19,370 nt of DNA from CAUZFZ01 sp963579025 (GTDB lineage Bacteria > Planctomycetota > Planctomycetia > Planctomycetales > Planctomycetaceae). Shown piece by piece: positions 8,606-17,021 of this stretch (position 1 is its first letter; every line of letters starts with the position of its first letter). Position numbers and translations under genes: made by a program. Where the stretch lies: assembly GCA_963579025.1 (NCBI GenBank), contig CAUZFZ010000181.1:1-19370 (forward strand), given 5' to 3'. Under the pieces are notes generated by a model that was not told where the DNA came from, did not search any database, and worked only from the letters and a program-made list of their open reading frames with translations.

Positions 8606-9610
8606 TCACAACGAGCTGTGTGGTTCGCCGAGGTATTTGTTTACGCGATTCAGCTCTTGCTGCAGCGTGATCGGTGAGGCGTACCGATCGTCCGGACGTT
8701 TCTCAAGCAGCCGGAGAATGACGCCTTCCAGCAACGCCGGTATCGCCAAATGAGTCCGCGACGGTGGCTGAGGTGCGTCGGTGAGGATTCTCTGGACGAC
8801 GTTCGCCACGTTTCGGCTGTCCGCTGGAGTTCGACCGGTCAGCAATGCGTACAGTGTCGCGCCAAGCTGGTACAGGTCTGAGCGATAATCCATCGGGTGA
8901 CTGCTTCCCACCTGCTCGGGCGACAGAAACGGGATGGTTCCGAGCACCTCACCGGCTTGAGTCAGCCGTCCAGCCGCGTCGTCATTCAGGGACCGGGCCA
9001 GCAGCAGATCATTGAGCAGTGCCGCTCCGTCACTCTTTCGGATCAGGATATTCTGCGGCGTGATGTGGCGATGCACAATCCCTTGCTCCGACGCGAACAC
9101 CAGTGCTGCACAGATATCGCGTCCGATTCGCAACGTCGTCCGCCAGTCAAGCATCCCGACGATTCCGATTCGCTGAATCAGAGCTGCAGCGCTTTCGCCC
9201 TCGACGAACTCACTGACTGGGTAGCATCGTTCTGATTCAGCGCTTGCATCCAGCAATGTGACCAGATGTGGGTGCCTCGCCAGCGTGGTGGCTGCGGGAG
9301 TGCCGGTGGCTTCCAGAAGAAGCACAGTCTCGCCGATCGTGATTTCGTCTCCCGGCCGCAGTTCGCAGTCCGCCACTCGCCGACCGGCTACAATTGTACC
9401 CCAGCGACTGCCCGCATCTGTCAGAAACACTTTTCCATCCCGAGCTAGCAACCGGCAATGAACTCGCGACGCCGACGGATCATCCAGCCGCACATCACAC
9501 GCATCACCCCGCCCGATAAGCACCAGCTCGCCAAGTTGTAATGGCGTCACGCTCTCAAGATTCCGAAGCTGAAACATATCGGCCCCCGTAGAGTGGGCTC
9601 TGCCCACCAT
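8606..9610 (-). CDS. FHA domain fused to a truncated, probably inactive Ser/Thr kinase domain
   Basis: 334 residues. Residues about 13-100 form an FHA (phosphothreonine-binding) domain with its key residues: GRG at 33-35, SRVH at 48-51 and GSRWGT at 67-72. A kinase-like C-lobe follows at about 110-325. The glycine-rich loop and the VAIK lysine are absent: the FHA domain runs into sequence matching the end of the N-lobe (HPHLVTLLDA, then the hinge-like SEFVEGES). The catalytic HRD is HRH (180-182), so the catalytic aspartate is missing, although N187 remains. DFG is replaced by DLL (201-203). The C-lobe scaffold is intact (SPEQ 230-233, DYRSDLYQLGATLYALLTGR). I infer a pseudokinase used for binding or scaffolding. 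There is no membrane segment. The ATG at 9577 (M12), just before the FHA domain and preceded by a G-run, is a plausible alternative start. Confidence 0.88.
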   Translation of the reverse strand: MVGRAHSTGADMFQLRNLESVTPLQLGELVLIGRGDACDVRLDDPSASRVHCRLLARDGKVFLTDAGSRWGTIVAGRRVADCELRPGDEITIGETVLLLEATGTPAATTLARHPHLVTLLDASAESERCYPVSEFVEGESAAALIQRIGIVGMLDWRTTLRIGRDICAALVFASEQGIVHRHITPQNILIRKSDGAALLNDLLLARSLNDDAAGRLTQAGEVLGTIPFLSPEQVGSSHPMDYRSDLYQLGATLYALLTGRTPADSRNVANVVQRILTDAPQPPSRTHLAIPALLEGVILRLLEKRPDDRYASPITLQQELNRVNKYLGEPHSSL

Positions 9611-9918
9611 TGGCTATCGCGGATTTACAGGGTGAGCTCTATCTATCAACCTGCTGAACCGTATGCCTCTGAAACATCGCACGAAACGTATGCGTGCGTC
9701 GACCGGACATCAGTTGGCAGAGTCCACCATTACGCTACTTGACGGAACTGGAAGCACGAAATCCGAGGTGGTAGTCCCGCGACGATGGCGTGTTGCAACT
9801 ACTACGATCCGCCGCGCGGCAGTAAAGGGACATGGAGTTCCAACTACCATCCCGGTGGGCGTTTCTTCAGATTTCTCGAAATTGCAGACACGGCGCGGAC
9901 AAGGTAACGTGTGCCGGC
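9611..9918. other. Divergent intergenic region, likely promoter-bearing
   Basis: About 308 bp separate the divergent FHA gene (-) and the second cytochrome operon (+), so promoters in both directions are expected here. A ttggca at about 9714 and a ttgacg at about 9740 resemble -35 boxes, but neither has a convincing -10 at the right spacing. No repeat or RNA gene is visible. Confidence 0.4.
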
Positions 9919-12900
9919 ATGAAGCCTTGTATGATGGTCATCGCTCTGCTGAGCACGCTTTGCTGCGTCGATGCTGCGGAAATGTCGCCCGTCGCGAGTT
10001 GGAATTTCGATCTTATCGGCGAAGGCCCGCGCCCGCCGGAATTTCCGCGATTCACGCCGACTAACAAAGCCGCCAGATTCGACGGCGCGGGTTCGAAGAT
10101 CGTGATTCCGGACGAAGGCGCGGAGAGCCGGTTCGATTTCACAAATGGCAATGCGATCACGATCGAAGCGTGGGTCAAAACGGCGAACCCGAAGAACGCG
10201 ACCGCGCTCTACATCATCGGCAAGGGCCGGACACACGCACCCGGATTCGACAAGGAAAATCAAAACTGGGCGCTGCGATTGGCGACGAGCGGCGGGCGAG
10301 CGCGGCTGAGTTTTCTCTTTGCCGCCGCACCGGAGCCGGGCGACGATCACTGGGCGCGTTGGACGTCGAAGCTGTCGTTCGCCATGAAACCGGATTGGCG
10401 CCACGTCGCGATCACTTACGAGTTTGGTAAGCCCGAAACGATGCGCGGTTGGATCGACGGCGTGCCCACGGACGGAACCTGGGATCTGGGCGGCCCGATG
10501 ACCGCTCCGCCGGTGGTGGACGACGACGCGGTCTGGATCGGCTCGTCGATGGGCGGCAATCCCGGCAGCACCTTCGATGGTTGGATCGATTTGATCGCAA
10601 TCTACCGCGAACTCGCGACGGACGAATTCATCGCGAGCCAGTACGGACGCGAGATTGGCCCGGACACGCCGGAGGTCGGCGAGATCGCGGCTGGCGACGT
10701 ATTAGTCACGTTTCACGAAAACGAAGACGCGTCAGTCGAGACCGCGCGGTGGTACGGCGATTCGATGATTCTGCCGCGCATTCCTCTGCGCTACGACGAG
10801 TGGGGAATCCGCAAAGGCTGGGGCACACCGCTCTTGATCCGGATGGCCGCGGACGTCCAGCTTGAGCCGGGGAAGCACGAATTTCTCCTGCGTGCGCGGG
10901 CGGAGAGCCGGCTTTGGATTGACGGCGAGCTCACGCTGACGACCGATCCGATCACCTACGTTCCGCCAAACGGCGAAGAGCCTGTCACGCCGGTTGTCGA
11001 GCCGCCGGCGCCGGGCGTTCGGCCTGCCGGGTATCATCAGCAGGAAGAACTCGGCGTTGTCGAGATCGAATCCGAGGAGCCAATTCGTGTCGTGTTAGAG
11101 ATGATCGTCGGCGGTCCGCAGGCGCGAACAGAGACGGGTGAAGTCGGTGTCGCTGTCCGCCGTGAAGGCGAGGAAGAAGTGTTCCGCGTTTTGACGCCGG
11201 GCGGCCGCGAGCAACTGCTGGTGCTGACCGATGCCGCGATCGAACCGGAGTTGAAGAGAATCGAGGCGAGGTTGGCGGCTTACGATGATCGCCAACGCCG
11301 GGCGGCTGCGGCGACGCAGGATGCATTCTGGAAAACGCGGCATGAAATCGCGAAAACGTGGGTTGAGGCGAATCCAGCGCCAGAAATCCCGGATTCCGCC
11401 AAACATCCGATCGATGCGTTCCTCCGGGCCAAGGCCAATCGCGCGCTCGCCGAGAGTTCGGGCGTCAACGTAGCCAAAGCCGCGAAATTCCACGATGAGG
11501 TGCTGCCGATCCTGACCGAAAATTGTTTCCGCTGTCATGGCGAAAAAGACAAAGGAGATCTGCGGCTCGATTCCCGCGAAGACGCGCTCAAAGCGATCAC
11601 GCCGGGCGATGCCGATGCGAGCGAGCTCATTGCGCGGATCACGACCGACGACGAAGACGCTCGGATGCCGCCAACCGGCGATGCGCTCGATCCCGCTCAG
11701 GTTGACCGGTTACGCGAGTGGATCGAGTCCGGCGCCGAGTGGCCGGCTCGGCCCGTCACGCCTGACGAAGTTGCTGCGCCGAATTTGGTCTTCGACGAAG
11801 CCTTCCTCTGCCGCGTCTCGCTCGACACCATCGGCATTCCGCCGACCGAGGCCGAGGTCCTCGCGTTTCTCGCCGACAAAAATCCTGACAAACGCACAAC
11901 CGCGATCCAGCTGCTGCTGAACGACGAGCGCTGCGCCGATCACTTCGTCAGCGAGTGGCTCGATCTTCTCGCCGAAAACCCGACGCTCCTGAATCAATCG
12001 CAAGGCAGCACCGGCCCGTTCCGCTTTTTCCTCCACGACTCGCTGCGCGACCGCAAACCGCTCGACCGGCTTGTGACCGAATTGATCCTGATGCGCGGCG
12101 GTCAGCACGAAGGCGGCAGCGCCGGGTTCGCGATGGCTGCCGAAAACGACGCTCCCTTCGCCGCCAAAAGCCACATCGTCGCGTCCGCGTTTTTGGGGAT
12201 CGAGCTGCAATGCGCTCGTTGCCACGATTCGCCCTATCACGATACCACGCAACGCGACCTTTTTTCGCTCGCGGCGATGTTCCAACGCAAACCAGCTTCC
12301 GCGCCGACCAGCAGCCAGGTTCCAGTTGGTTTCTTCGAAGGTAAGCAAGGCGATTCTTTGATTCGGGTAACGCTAAAGCCGGGCGACGCCGTCCCGCCGG
12401 AATGGCCGTTCGCTGACGTCACCGGCGCCGCCGACGGACCGCAAATCGATCGACTGATGCGCGATCCCGGCGACCATCGCGAACGTCTGGCTGCGTTGAT
12501 TACCTCGCCGGAAAACCGCCGCTTTTCGCAAGTGATCGTCAACCGGCTCTGGCGCCGGCTGATGGGCGCTGGGCTTGTCGAGCCCGCTCACGATTGGGAA
12601 AGCGCCGATCCGAGCCACCAGCAGCTGCTGAACTGGCTAGCGAAAGAATTGGTCAAGCATAACTACGACCTTCGTCACGTTGCTGCACTCATCATGACGT
12701 CTGTGGCTTACCAAAGTGAGGCAGTCGGCGACAACCTCGCCGCGCCGCCCGATCGCCGCTTTTTCCTCGCGCCCGATCGTCGCCGTTTGAGCGCCGAGCA
12801 GATCGTTGACTCGCTCTACGCCGCGACCGGCGTGAAGATGGATATCGGCAAACTGACCTTCGTTCACGACGGTCGCCGGAATCTCAGCAATCGCCAAACT

Positions 12901-13503
12901 CTCGGCTATCCGACGCGCGCGTGGATGCTTGCGAGCCTGAATAACGAACGTGATCGCCCGAGTCTCGCCCTCCCGCGCGCTCAGCCCATTGTGGATGTTC
13001 TCGAAGCCTTCGGCTGGACCGGCTCGCGGCAAATGCCGGTCGTCAAACGCGAGACCGATCCGAACGTACTTCAACCCGGCATTCTCTCCAACGGCGTCCT
13101 CGTCGACTCGCTTTCCCGCGCCTCGAACGACAGCGAATTGGCGCGGTTGGCTATCGACGCGGATTCCGCCGATTCGTTAGTCGATGCGATCTTCCTTCGC
13201 ATCCTGACAAGGGCACCAAAACCCGCCGAGCGCGCCAAGTTCACCAAATCCCTCGCCGCCGGATTCGACAATCGGCTCGTCCCCGTTTCTGAGATCGTCC
13301 AGCCAGAACCACTCCCGCAGCTGCCGTTGGTCACGTGGTTCAATCACGGTCGTCACAAGGCCAACGAGATCCAAATCGAAAACGCCCGCCGAGTTCGCCA
13401 GGGCCCCCCACCCGACCCGCGGCTAGCCGACGATTGGCGCAAGGTTTACGAAGATGTGGTGTGGAGTTTGTTGAACCACCACGAATTTGTCTGGATGCCC
13501 TGA
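9919..13503 (+). CDS. Secreted LamG - PA14-like - DUF1549 (with nested PSCyt1 heme domain) - DUF1553 cytochrome
   Basis: About 1194 residues. I chose the ATG at 9919 because it begins a Sec signal (MKPCMMVIALLSTLCCVDA); an in-frame ATG at 9832 would add 29 residues that do not look like an export signal. Domains: LamG/concanavalin-like, about 22-247 (ARFDGAGSKIVIPD, ITIEAWVKT, DWRHVAITYEF); a PA14-like beta region, about 257-345 (GKHEFLLRARAESRLWIDGE); the opening motif of DUF1549, HPIDAFLRAK, near 495; PSCyt1 with CFRCH at 536-540 and GDLRLDS; then DUF1549 resumes with FLCRVSLDTIGIPPTEAEV near 627 and carries CARCH at 765-769; DUF1553, about 844-1194 (FSQVIVNRLWRRLMGAGLVE, LLNHHEFVWMP at the end). 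The heme domain sits inside DUF1549 instead of before it. The gene is followed 13 bp later by a DUF1501 gene, forming an operon. Confidence 0.9.
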   Translation: MKPCMMVIALLSTLCCVDAAEMSPVASWNFDLIGEGPRPPEFPRFTPTNKAARFDGAGSKIVIPDEGAESRFDFTNGNAITIEAWVKTANPKNATALYIIGKGRTHAPGFDKENQNWALRLATSGGRARLSFLFAAAPEPGDDHWARWTSKLSFAMKPDWRHVAITYEFGKPETMRGWIDGVPTDGTWDLGGPMTAPPVVDDDAVWIGSSMGGNPGSTFDGWIDLIAIYRELATDEFIASQYGREIGPDTPEVGEIAAGDVLVTFHENEDASVETARWYGDSMILPRIPLRYDEWGIRKGWGTPLLIRMAADVQLEPGKHEFLLRARAESRLWIDGELTLTTDPITYVPPNGEEPVTPVVEPPAPGVRPAGYHQQEELGVVEIESEEPIRVVLEMIVGGPQARTETGEVGVAVRREGEEEVFRVLTPGGREQLLVLTDAAIEPELKRIEARLAAYDDRQRRAAAATQDAFWKTRHEIAKTWVEANPAPEIPDSAKHPIDAFLRAKANRALAESSGVNVAKAAKFHDEVLPILTENCFRCHGEKDKGDLRLDSREDALKAITPGDADASELIARITTDDEDARMPPTGDALDPAQVDRLREWIESGAEWPARPVTPDEVAAPNLVFDEAFLCRVSLDTIGIPPTEAEVLAFLADKNPDKRTTAIQLLLNDERCADHFVSEWLDLLAENPTLLNQSQGSTGPFRFFLHDSLRDRKPLDRLVTELILMRGGQHEGGSAGFAMAAENDAPFAAKSHIVASAFLGIELQCARCHDSPYHDTTQRDLFSLAAMFQRKPASAPTSSQVPVGFFEGKQGDSLIRVTLKPGDAVPPEWPFADVTGAADGPQIDRLMRDPGDHRERLAALITSPENRRFSQVIVNRLWRRLMGAGLVEPAHDWESADPSHQQLLNWLAKELVKHNYDLRHVAALIMTSVAYQSEAVGDNLAAPPDRRFFLAPDRRRLSAEQIVDSLYAATGVKMDIGKLTFVHDGRRNLSNRQTLGYPTRAWMLASLNNERDRPSLALPRAQPIVDVLEAFGWTGSRQMPVVKRETDPNVLQPGILSNGVLVDSLSRASNDSELARLAIDADSADSLVDAIFLRILTRAPKPAERAKFTKSLAAGFDNRLVPVSEIVQPEPLPQLPLVTWFNHGRHKANEIQIENARRVRQGPPPDPRLADDWRKVYEDVVWSLLNHHEFVWMP

Positions 13504-13516
13504 CTTGTATATCAAT

Positions 13517-14776
13517 ATGAAAATGAATCGCCGCGCCTTCCTCGCCACCTCCGCCGCTTCTTGCGCTACCGCCTCTTGCGCGGTCGCATCGCCCGTTCGC
13601 GGCAAGGCTGAGCATGTGATCTCGATCTGGCTTGGCGGAGGAATGGGCCAGATCGACTCGTTTGATCCAAAACGCAAAGGCGACCCCAAAGAACGCAAGC
13701 CGGGCTCCTACTACGAATCCATCGACACGGCAGTGCCGGGGGTTCAAGTCTGCGAACACCTGGGAAAACTCGCGCCACTGATGGACCGCGTGACGGCGGT
13801 TCGAACGGTTCATCATGAGGTCATCGACGAACACGCCGCCGCGACGAATCGGATGCACACGGGACGGCCAATCACCGGGACGGTCACTTATCCTTCGCTA
13901 GGGTCGATCATCGCGCACGAACGCGGAGCGGTATCGGAGGACGCGCCGCCGTATGTGCTCATTGGGTATCCGAATGTCACGCGCGGACCGGGATTTCTCG
14001 GGCCGCGAGCTGGTTATCTTTATCTGACCGACACCAGCGAAGGACCAGCCGGTTTGTCGCGCCCTGACCGAATCACCAACGCGCGCCAGTCGCGGCGTGA
14101 GGAATTTCTTTCGACGCTGAGAAAGAACGCCAACTCCGCTGATCCTCGAATTGCCGAGTACGAAGCGGCGATCGATGAGAGTTTGCGATTGAGCGGTCCG
14201 GAGTTTTCCAGCGCGTTCGACATCGAGCGAGAGCCAGCTTCGTTGCGCGAATCCTACGGTGGCGAGTTCGGGCAACGCTGTCTGCTGAGCCGCCGACTTG
14301 TCGAACGTGGCGTCCGATTCATCGAAGTCTCACACAACCTGAATTTCCTCAACGGAATCGGCTGGGACGTGCACCACGAAGGGATTCTCGATCAATACAA
14401 ATTGATTCGCGAACTCGACAGCGCGGTCTCGACATTGATCGTCGATCTTGAATCCAGGCAGCTGCTGGACAAGACACTGATCGTGATTACGACCGAGTTC
14501 GGCCGCCCTGCGGGATTCGACGCTCGCGGCGGGCGGGCACATCAGGGAACGGCCTTCAGCTGCGTGCTCGCTGGTGGCGGCTTGAAGCATCGCGGCGCAT
14601 GGGGTGTTACAGACGAAATGTCGAGTAAGATTCTGCAGAGCCCGGTTTCGGTTCCCAACTTCTTCGCGACGATCTGCGCGGCGGTTGGAGTCGACTATTC
14701 GAAAAATCTTTACGATGGAGATCGACCTGTGCCAATAACGGATCGGGGCGAGCCGATTCGTGATTTGTCAGACTGA
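13517..14776 (+). CDS. DUF1501 protein of the second cytochrome operon
   Basis: 419 residues from the ATG at 13517. The N-terminus MKMNRRAFLATSAAS has a twin arginine (R5-R6) followed by a short alanine-rich hydrophobic stretch, so Tat export is likely; an ATG at 13523 is equally possible, and an ATG at 13487 would overlap the upstream gene and displace the signal. Family features: VISIWLGGGMGQIDSFDPK, CLLSRRLVERGVRFIEVSH, WDVHHEGILDQYKLI, LIVITTEFGRPAGFDARGGR, HQGTAFSCVLAGGG. It is shorter than its paralogue at 2939-4417, and its C-terminus (PITDRGEPIRDLSD) differs from the common RLTDVHG ending, so it is a separate subfamily. No clear Shine-Dalgarno is seen; translation may be coupled to the cytochrome gene 13 bp upstream. 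A candidate terminator lies about 160 nt downstream. Confidence 0.9.
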   Translation: MKMNRRAFLATSAASCATASCAVASPVRGKAEHVISIWLGGGMGQIDSFDPKRKGDPKERKPGSYYESIDTAVPGVQVCEHLGKLAPLMDRVTAVRTVHHEVIDEHAAATNRMHTGRPITGTVTYPSLGSIIAHERGAVSEDAPPYVLIGYPNVTRGPGFLGPRAGYLYLTDTSEGPAGLSRPDRITNARQSRREEFLSTLRKNANSADPRIAEYEAAIDESLRLSGPEFSSAFDIEREPASLRESYGGEFGQRCLLSRRLVERGVRFIEVSHNLNFLNGIGWDVHHEGILDQYKLIRELDSAVSTLIVDLESRQLLDKTLIVITTEFGRPAGFDARGGRAHQGTAFSCVLAGGGLKHRGAWGVTDEMSSKILQSPVSVPNFFATICAAVGVDYSKNLYDGDRPVPITDRGEPIRDLSD

Positions 14777-14933
14777 CTTACCACATTCGCGCCCGGTCTA
14801 GGTGTCAACTTATTGGACGGCACGTCCCTACCGCAAAGCATTGGAAACTCGGTCGTGCGAAGGAAAAGCGACCAGCTTCCGTGTCGAGTCACGTGAATTC
14901 AAGCGGCTGAAATGGGACAATCTGCGTGATCGC

Positions 14934-14976
14934 AACTCCAATGCCGAATTTGATTTGGAGTTCGGCTGAGTTTTTT
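14934..14976 (+). terminator. Candidate intrinsic terminator of the second cytochrome/DUF1501 operon
   Basis: A perfect 8-bp stem, aactccaa (14934-14941) with ttggagtt (14955-14962), overlaps an alternative 6-bp stem, gccgaa (14943-14948) with ttcggc (14961-14966). A run of six T begins at 14971, 4 nt after the alternative stem. The long loops (12-13 nt) and low-GC first stem make it weaker than a textbook terminator. Confidence 0.45.
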
Positions 14977-15157
14977 GACCCTACGCGGTCTGCTCGCACT
15001 GAATGCTCCGCGCCCGCTGTGGCTCGCAGGCGAGGGCGAAGACCCCGGGATCGTTGCCGCCGCCTTTGGCTCCCCGTTGAAGAAAGAGAGACTGGTGACC
15101 TTCACCGGCGAGACGGGGCAGGAGCAAGCCGCAGCCGTCCAGTGGCTACTGAAGTAG
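14954..15157 (+). pseudogene. C-terminal fragment of an alpha/beta hydrolase (acetylxylan-esterase-like)
   Basis: About 67 open codons ending in TAG at 15155-15157. The core LLALNAPRPLWLAGEGED resembles the strand that carries the catalytic-acid loop in planctomycete alpha/beta hydrolases, and the end, AAAVQWLLK, resembles their last helix. The nucleophile elbow and the rest of the fold are missing, and the frame is closed upstream by TGA at 14951. It is therefore a remnant, not a gene. The assignment rests on family recollection from a short piece. Confidence 0.5.
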
Positions 15158-15199
15158 ATGAGACCGACTCTCCAGATAAACTCCAAGGCCTTCCGGGCT

Positions 15200-16666
15200 A
15201 TGAAACAAATTCAAATGAAACCATTTCAACTCCACCCGTTGTTTGCGATCCCGCTATTTGTCGCTCTTGCGCTTTTCACTCAACCGAATGCTCTGGCCGC
15301 AAAGGAGCCGGCGGCGAAAGCGAAGGCCGTCGACGAGAAGCAGCGGGAGAATATGGAGTTCCGCGCGGCGATCTGTGCCCATCATATCAGCTCCGGACTA
15401 TGGGTGGTGGGACGGGATTACCAGCGGACCGCGGAAGAAGTCATCGCGCAGGACATCGCCCCGTTCACGTATTTCGGTTGGCAACCCGATTTCAAATACC
15501 TCGTCGAGGATCAACGCAAGATCATCACGGTGACGGCTCCTGGCGCTCCGCCCCGCAGCGCGCGATACACCGGTGATCAGGGCAGCACGATTCTGCCACG
15601 CGGCAAAGAGGACGTTTTCTTCAAACCCGTCAAAGTGCCCCGCAATCTCCCCGATGCTTCCACACAGGACTGGCCTATGGGCGAGGTCGGTGCGACGGCG
15701 CCTGTGCCCGACGGCGTTGACTCGAAATCGGTGGCCGCCGCGCTCGATTGGGCGATGGCTCAGGAAGAGCAGAACACTCGCGCCTTTGTCGTCGCCTACG
15801 ATGGCAAGATCATCGGCGAACGTTACGCCCCCGGCTGGACGAAAGATACACCGCAGATCAGCTGGTCACAGGGTAAAAGCATCACCGCAACCCTGATCGC
15901 CATCCTCGTGCAGCGCGGTCTTCTGGAGATTGATCAGCCGGCGCCAATCAAGGAGTGGCAGGGAGACGCACGGAGCGAGATCCGGATCCGCGATCTCCTT
16001 CACATGAGCAGCGGTCTGGACTTCACTAATCTTGGATTCAAGGGCGAGACCTTGACGACCGAAAACCAACACATGCGGGTTTACTTCGATTCCCTCAACG
16101 TGTTCGAGCACGTCATCAAAGCGCCTGCGAAGGTTCCGCCGGGAACGCGCAACTCCTATCTCAACAGCGATCCCTTAAGTCTGGGCAAAATCATTCGTGA
16201 CACGGTCGAGGCTCAGGGAGAAGACTATCTCACCTTTCCGCAGCGGGCTTTGTTCGACAAGATCGGTGCCCGCAGTCCGGTTCTGGAAACCGACCCCTGG
16301 GGCAACTTCATCATGTCGGGCTACGACTACCTGTCCGCCCGCGACTGGGTCCGCTTCGGGCTGCTCTATCTCCAGGATGGCGTCTGGCAGGGAGAGCGGA
16401 TTCTGCCCGAAGGCTGGACTGATTTCGTCACCACACCGGCGCCGGCCGACCAGAAACAGAATTACGGCGGAATGTTCTGGCTCAACCGGACGCCTCGGAT
16501 GGATCAAGTCCCTGAGGACACGTATTGGCCGGCTGGATTCATGGGCCAGGTGACGATGATCATCCCCTCTCGCAAACTGGTCGTCGTGCGGATGGGACCC
16601 AGCGCCAAAGGTGTCTATCCCTACCTGAACGAAACGATCGGCCGCATCCTGAAAGCGATCCCGTGA
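15200..16666 (+). CDS. Exported serine hydrolase, class C beta-lactamase-like fold
   Basis: About 488 residues from the ATG at 15200; ATGs at 15158 (directly after the preceding stop) and 15215 are alternatives. The 15200 or 15215 start puts a Sec signal at the N-terminus (FAIPLFVALALFTQPNALA). An N-terminal domain (FRAAICAHHISSGLWVVGR) precedes the hydrolase domain, as in other penicillin-binding-protein-like hydrolases. Catalytic motifs, numbered from 15200: SxxK as SQGK (S223, K226), then the lid-associated LLHMSSGLDF, YxN as YLN (Y320, N322), and AGFMGQ where KTG or HxG normally sits. True beta-lactamases, PBPs and esterases share this fold, so the substrate cannot be stated; an esterase or transesterase role is as likely as peptide or lactam hydrolysis. 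It stands alone, with gene remnants on both sides. Confidence 0.88.
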   Translation: MKQIQMKPFQLHPLFAIPLFVALALFTQPNALAAKEPAAKAKAVDEKQRENMEFRAAICAHHISSGLWVVGRDYQRTAEEVIAQDIAPFTYFGWQPDFKYLVEDQRKIITVTAPGAPPRSARYTGDQGSTILPRGKEDVFFKPVKVPRNLPDASTQDWPMGEVGATAPVPDGVDSKSVAAALDWAMAQEEQNTRAFVVAYDGKIIGERYAPGWTKDTPQISWSQGKSITATLIAILVQRGLLEIDQPAPIKEWQGDARSEIRIRDLLHMSSGLDFTNLGFKGETLTTENQHMRVYFDSLNVFEHVIKAPAKVPPGTRNSYLNSDPLSLGKIIRDTVEAQGEDYLTFPQRALFDKIGARSPVLETDPWGNFIMSGYDYLSARDWVRFGLLYLQDGVWQGERILPEGWTDFVTTPAPADQKQNYGGMFWLNRTPRMDQVPEDTYWPAGFMGQVTMIIPSRKLVVVRMGPSAKGVYPYLNETIGRILKAIP

Positions 16667-16824
16667 AACCGGGAAGACCCGTATCACGAAAACTCGCGGG
16701 ACCTTATCGAACCACCGTCGCTGCACCCGCACTGTGCTCGATGAGGACGATGCCGGCCTTCCGCAGGTCTGCTGACGCCGAAAGTGGCGGCTGGTTGCCC
16801 TGTCGGAAGACTAATTGTCGCCGA

Positions 16825-17019
16825 AGAGGAATCTATCACAAGCACGATGGTAAAATTCGTAGCGTGATTGATTCAAACAGCAAGGTTCAGTCATTCAAGC
16901 AGGAAGACATCGAAGAGATTTCCCCGTCAAAGAACTGGATCATTCCGGGCGGATTGGCGACAGCGATGACGCTGTAAGAATTCTGCGACTTGATCGCCTT
17001 CTTGAGTCGTCAACAGTGA
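16825..17019 (+). pseudogene. C-terminal fragment of a PVC heme-binding dehydrogenase, with an in-frame stop
   Basis: The frame reads GKIRSVIDSNSKVQSF, then QEDIEEISPSKNWIIPGGLA, then a TAA at 16975-16977, and continues EFCDLIAFLSRQQ to a TGA at 17017-17019. This matches the end of planctomycete heme-binding-domain proteins (a DGR..G segment, an I-E-E..PSK..MP-GL segment, then an L-DL-AFL helix). The stop falls inside the conserved tail, and no heme motif or upstream domains are found. The same family is present intact at 3-2396 but with different sequence, so this is not a local copy of that gene. Confidence 0.65.
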
Positions 17020-17021
17020 GT

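Noticed and set aside
9663..10064. 133-residue ORF upstream of and overlapping the second cytochrome gene
   Set aside because: No domain and no signal; it overlaps the cytochrome gene in another frame.
16525..16824. Upstream part of the ORF ending at 16977 as a genuine 150-residue protein
   Set aside because: Its first half is an out-of-frame reading of the serine hydrolase gene. Only the last 50 residues resemble a known family, and those are a truncated tail.
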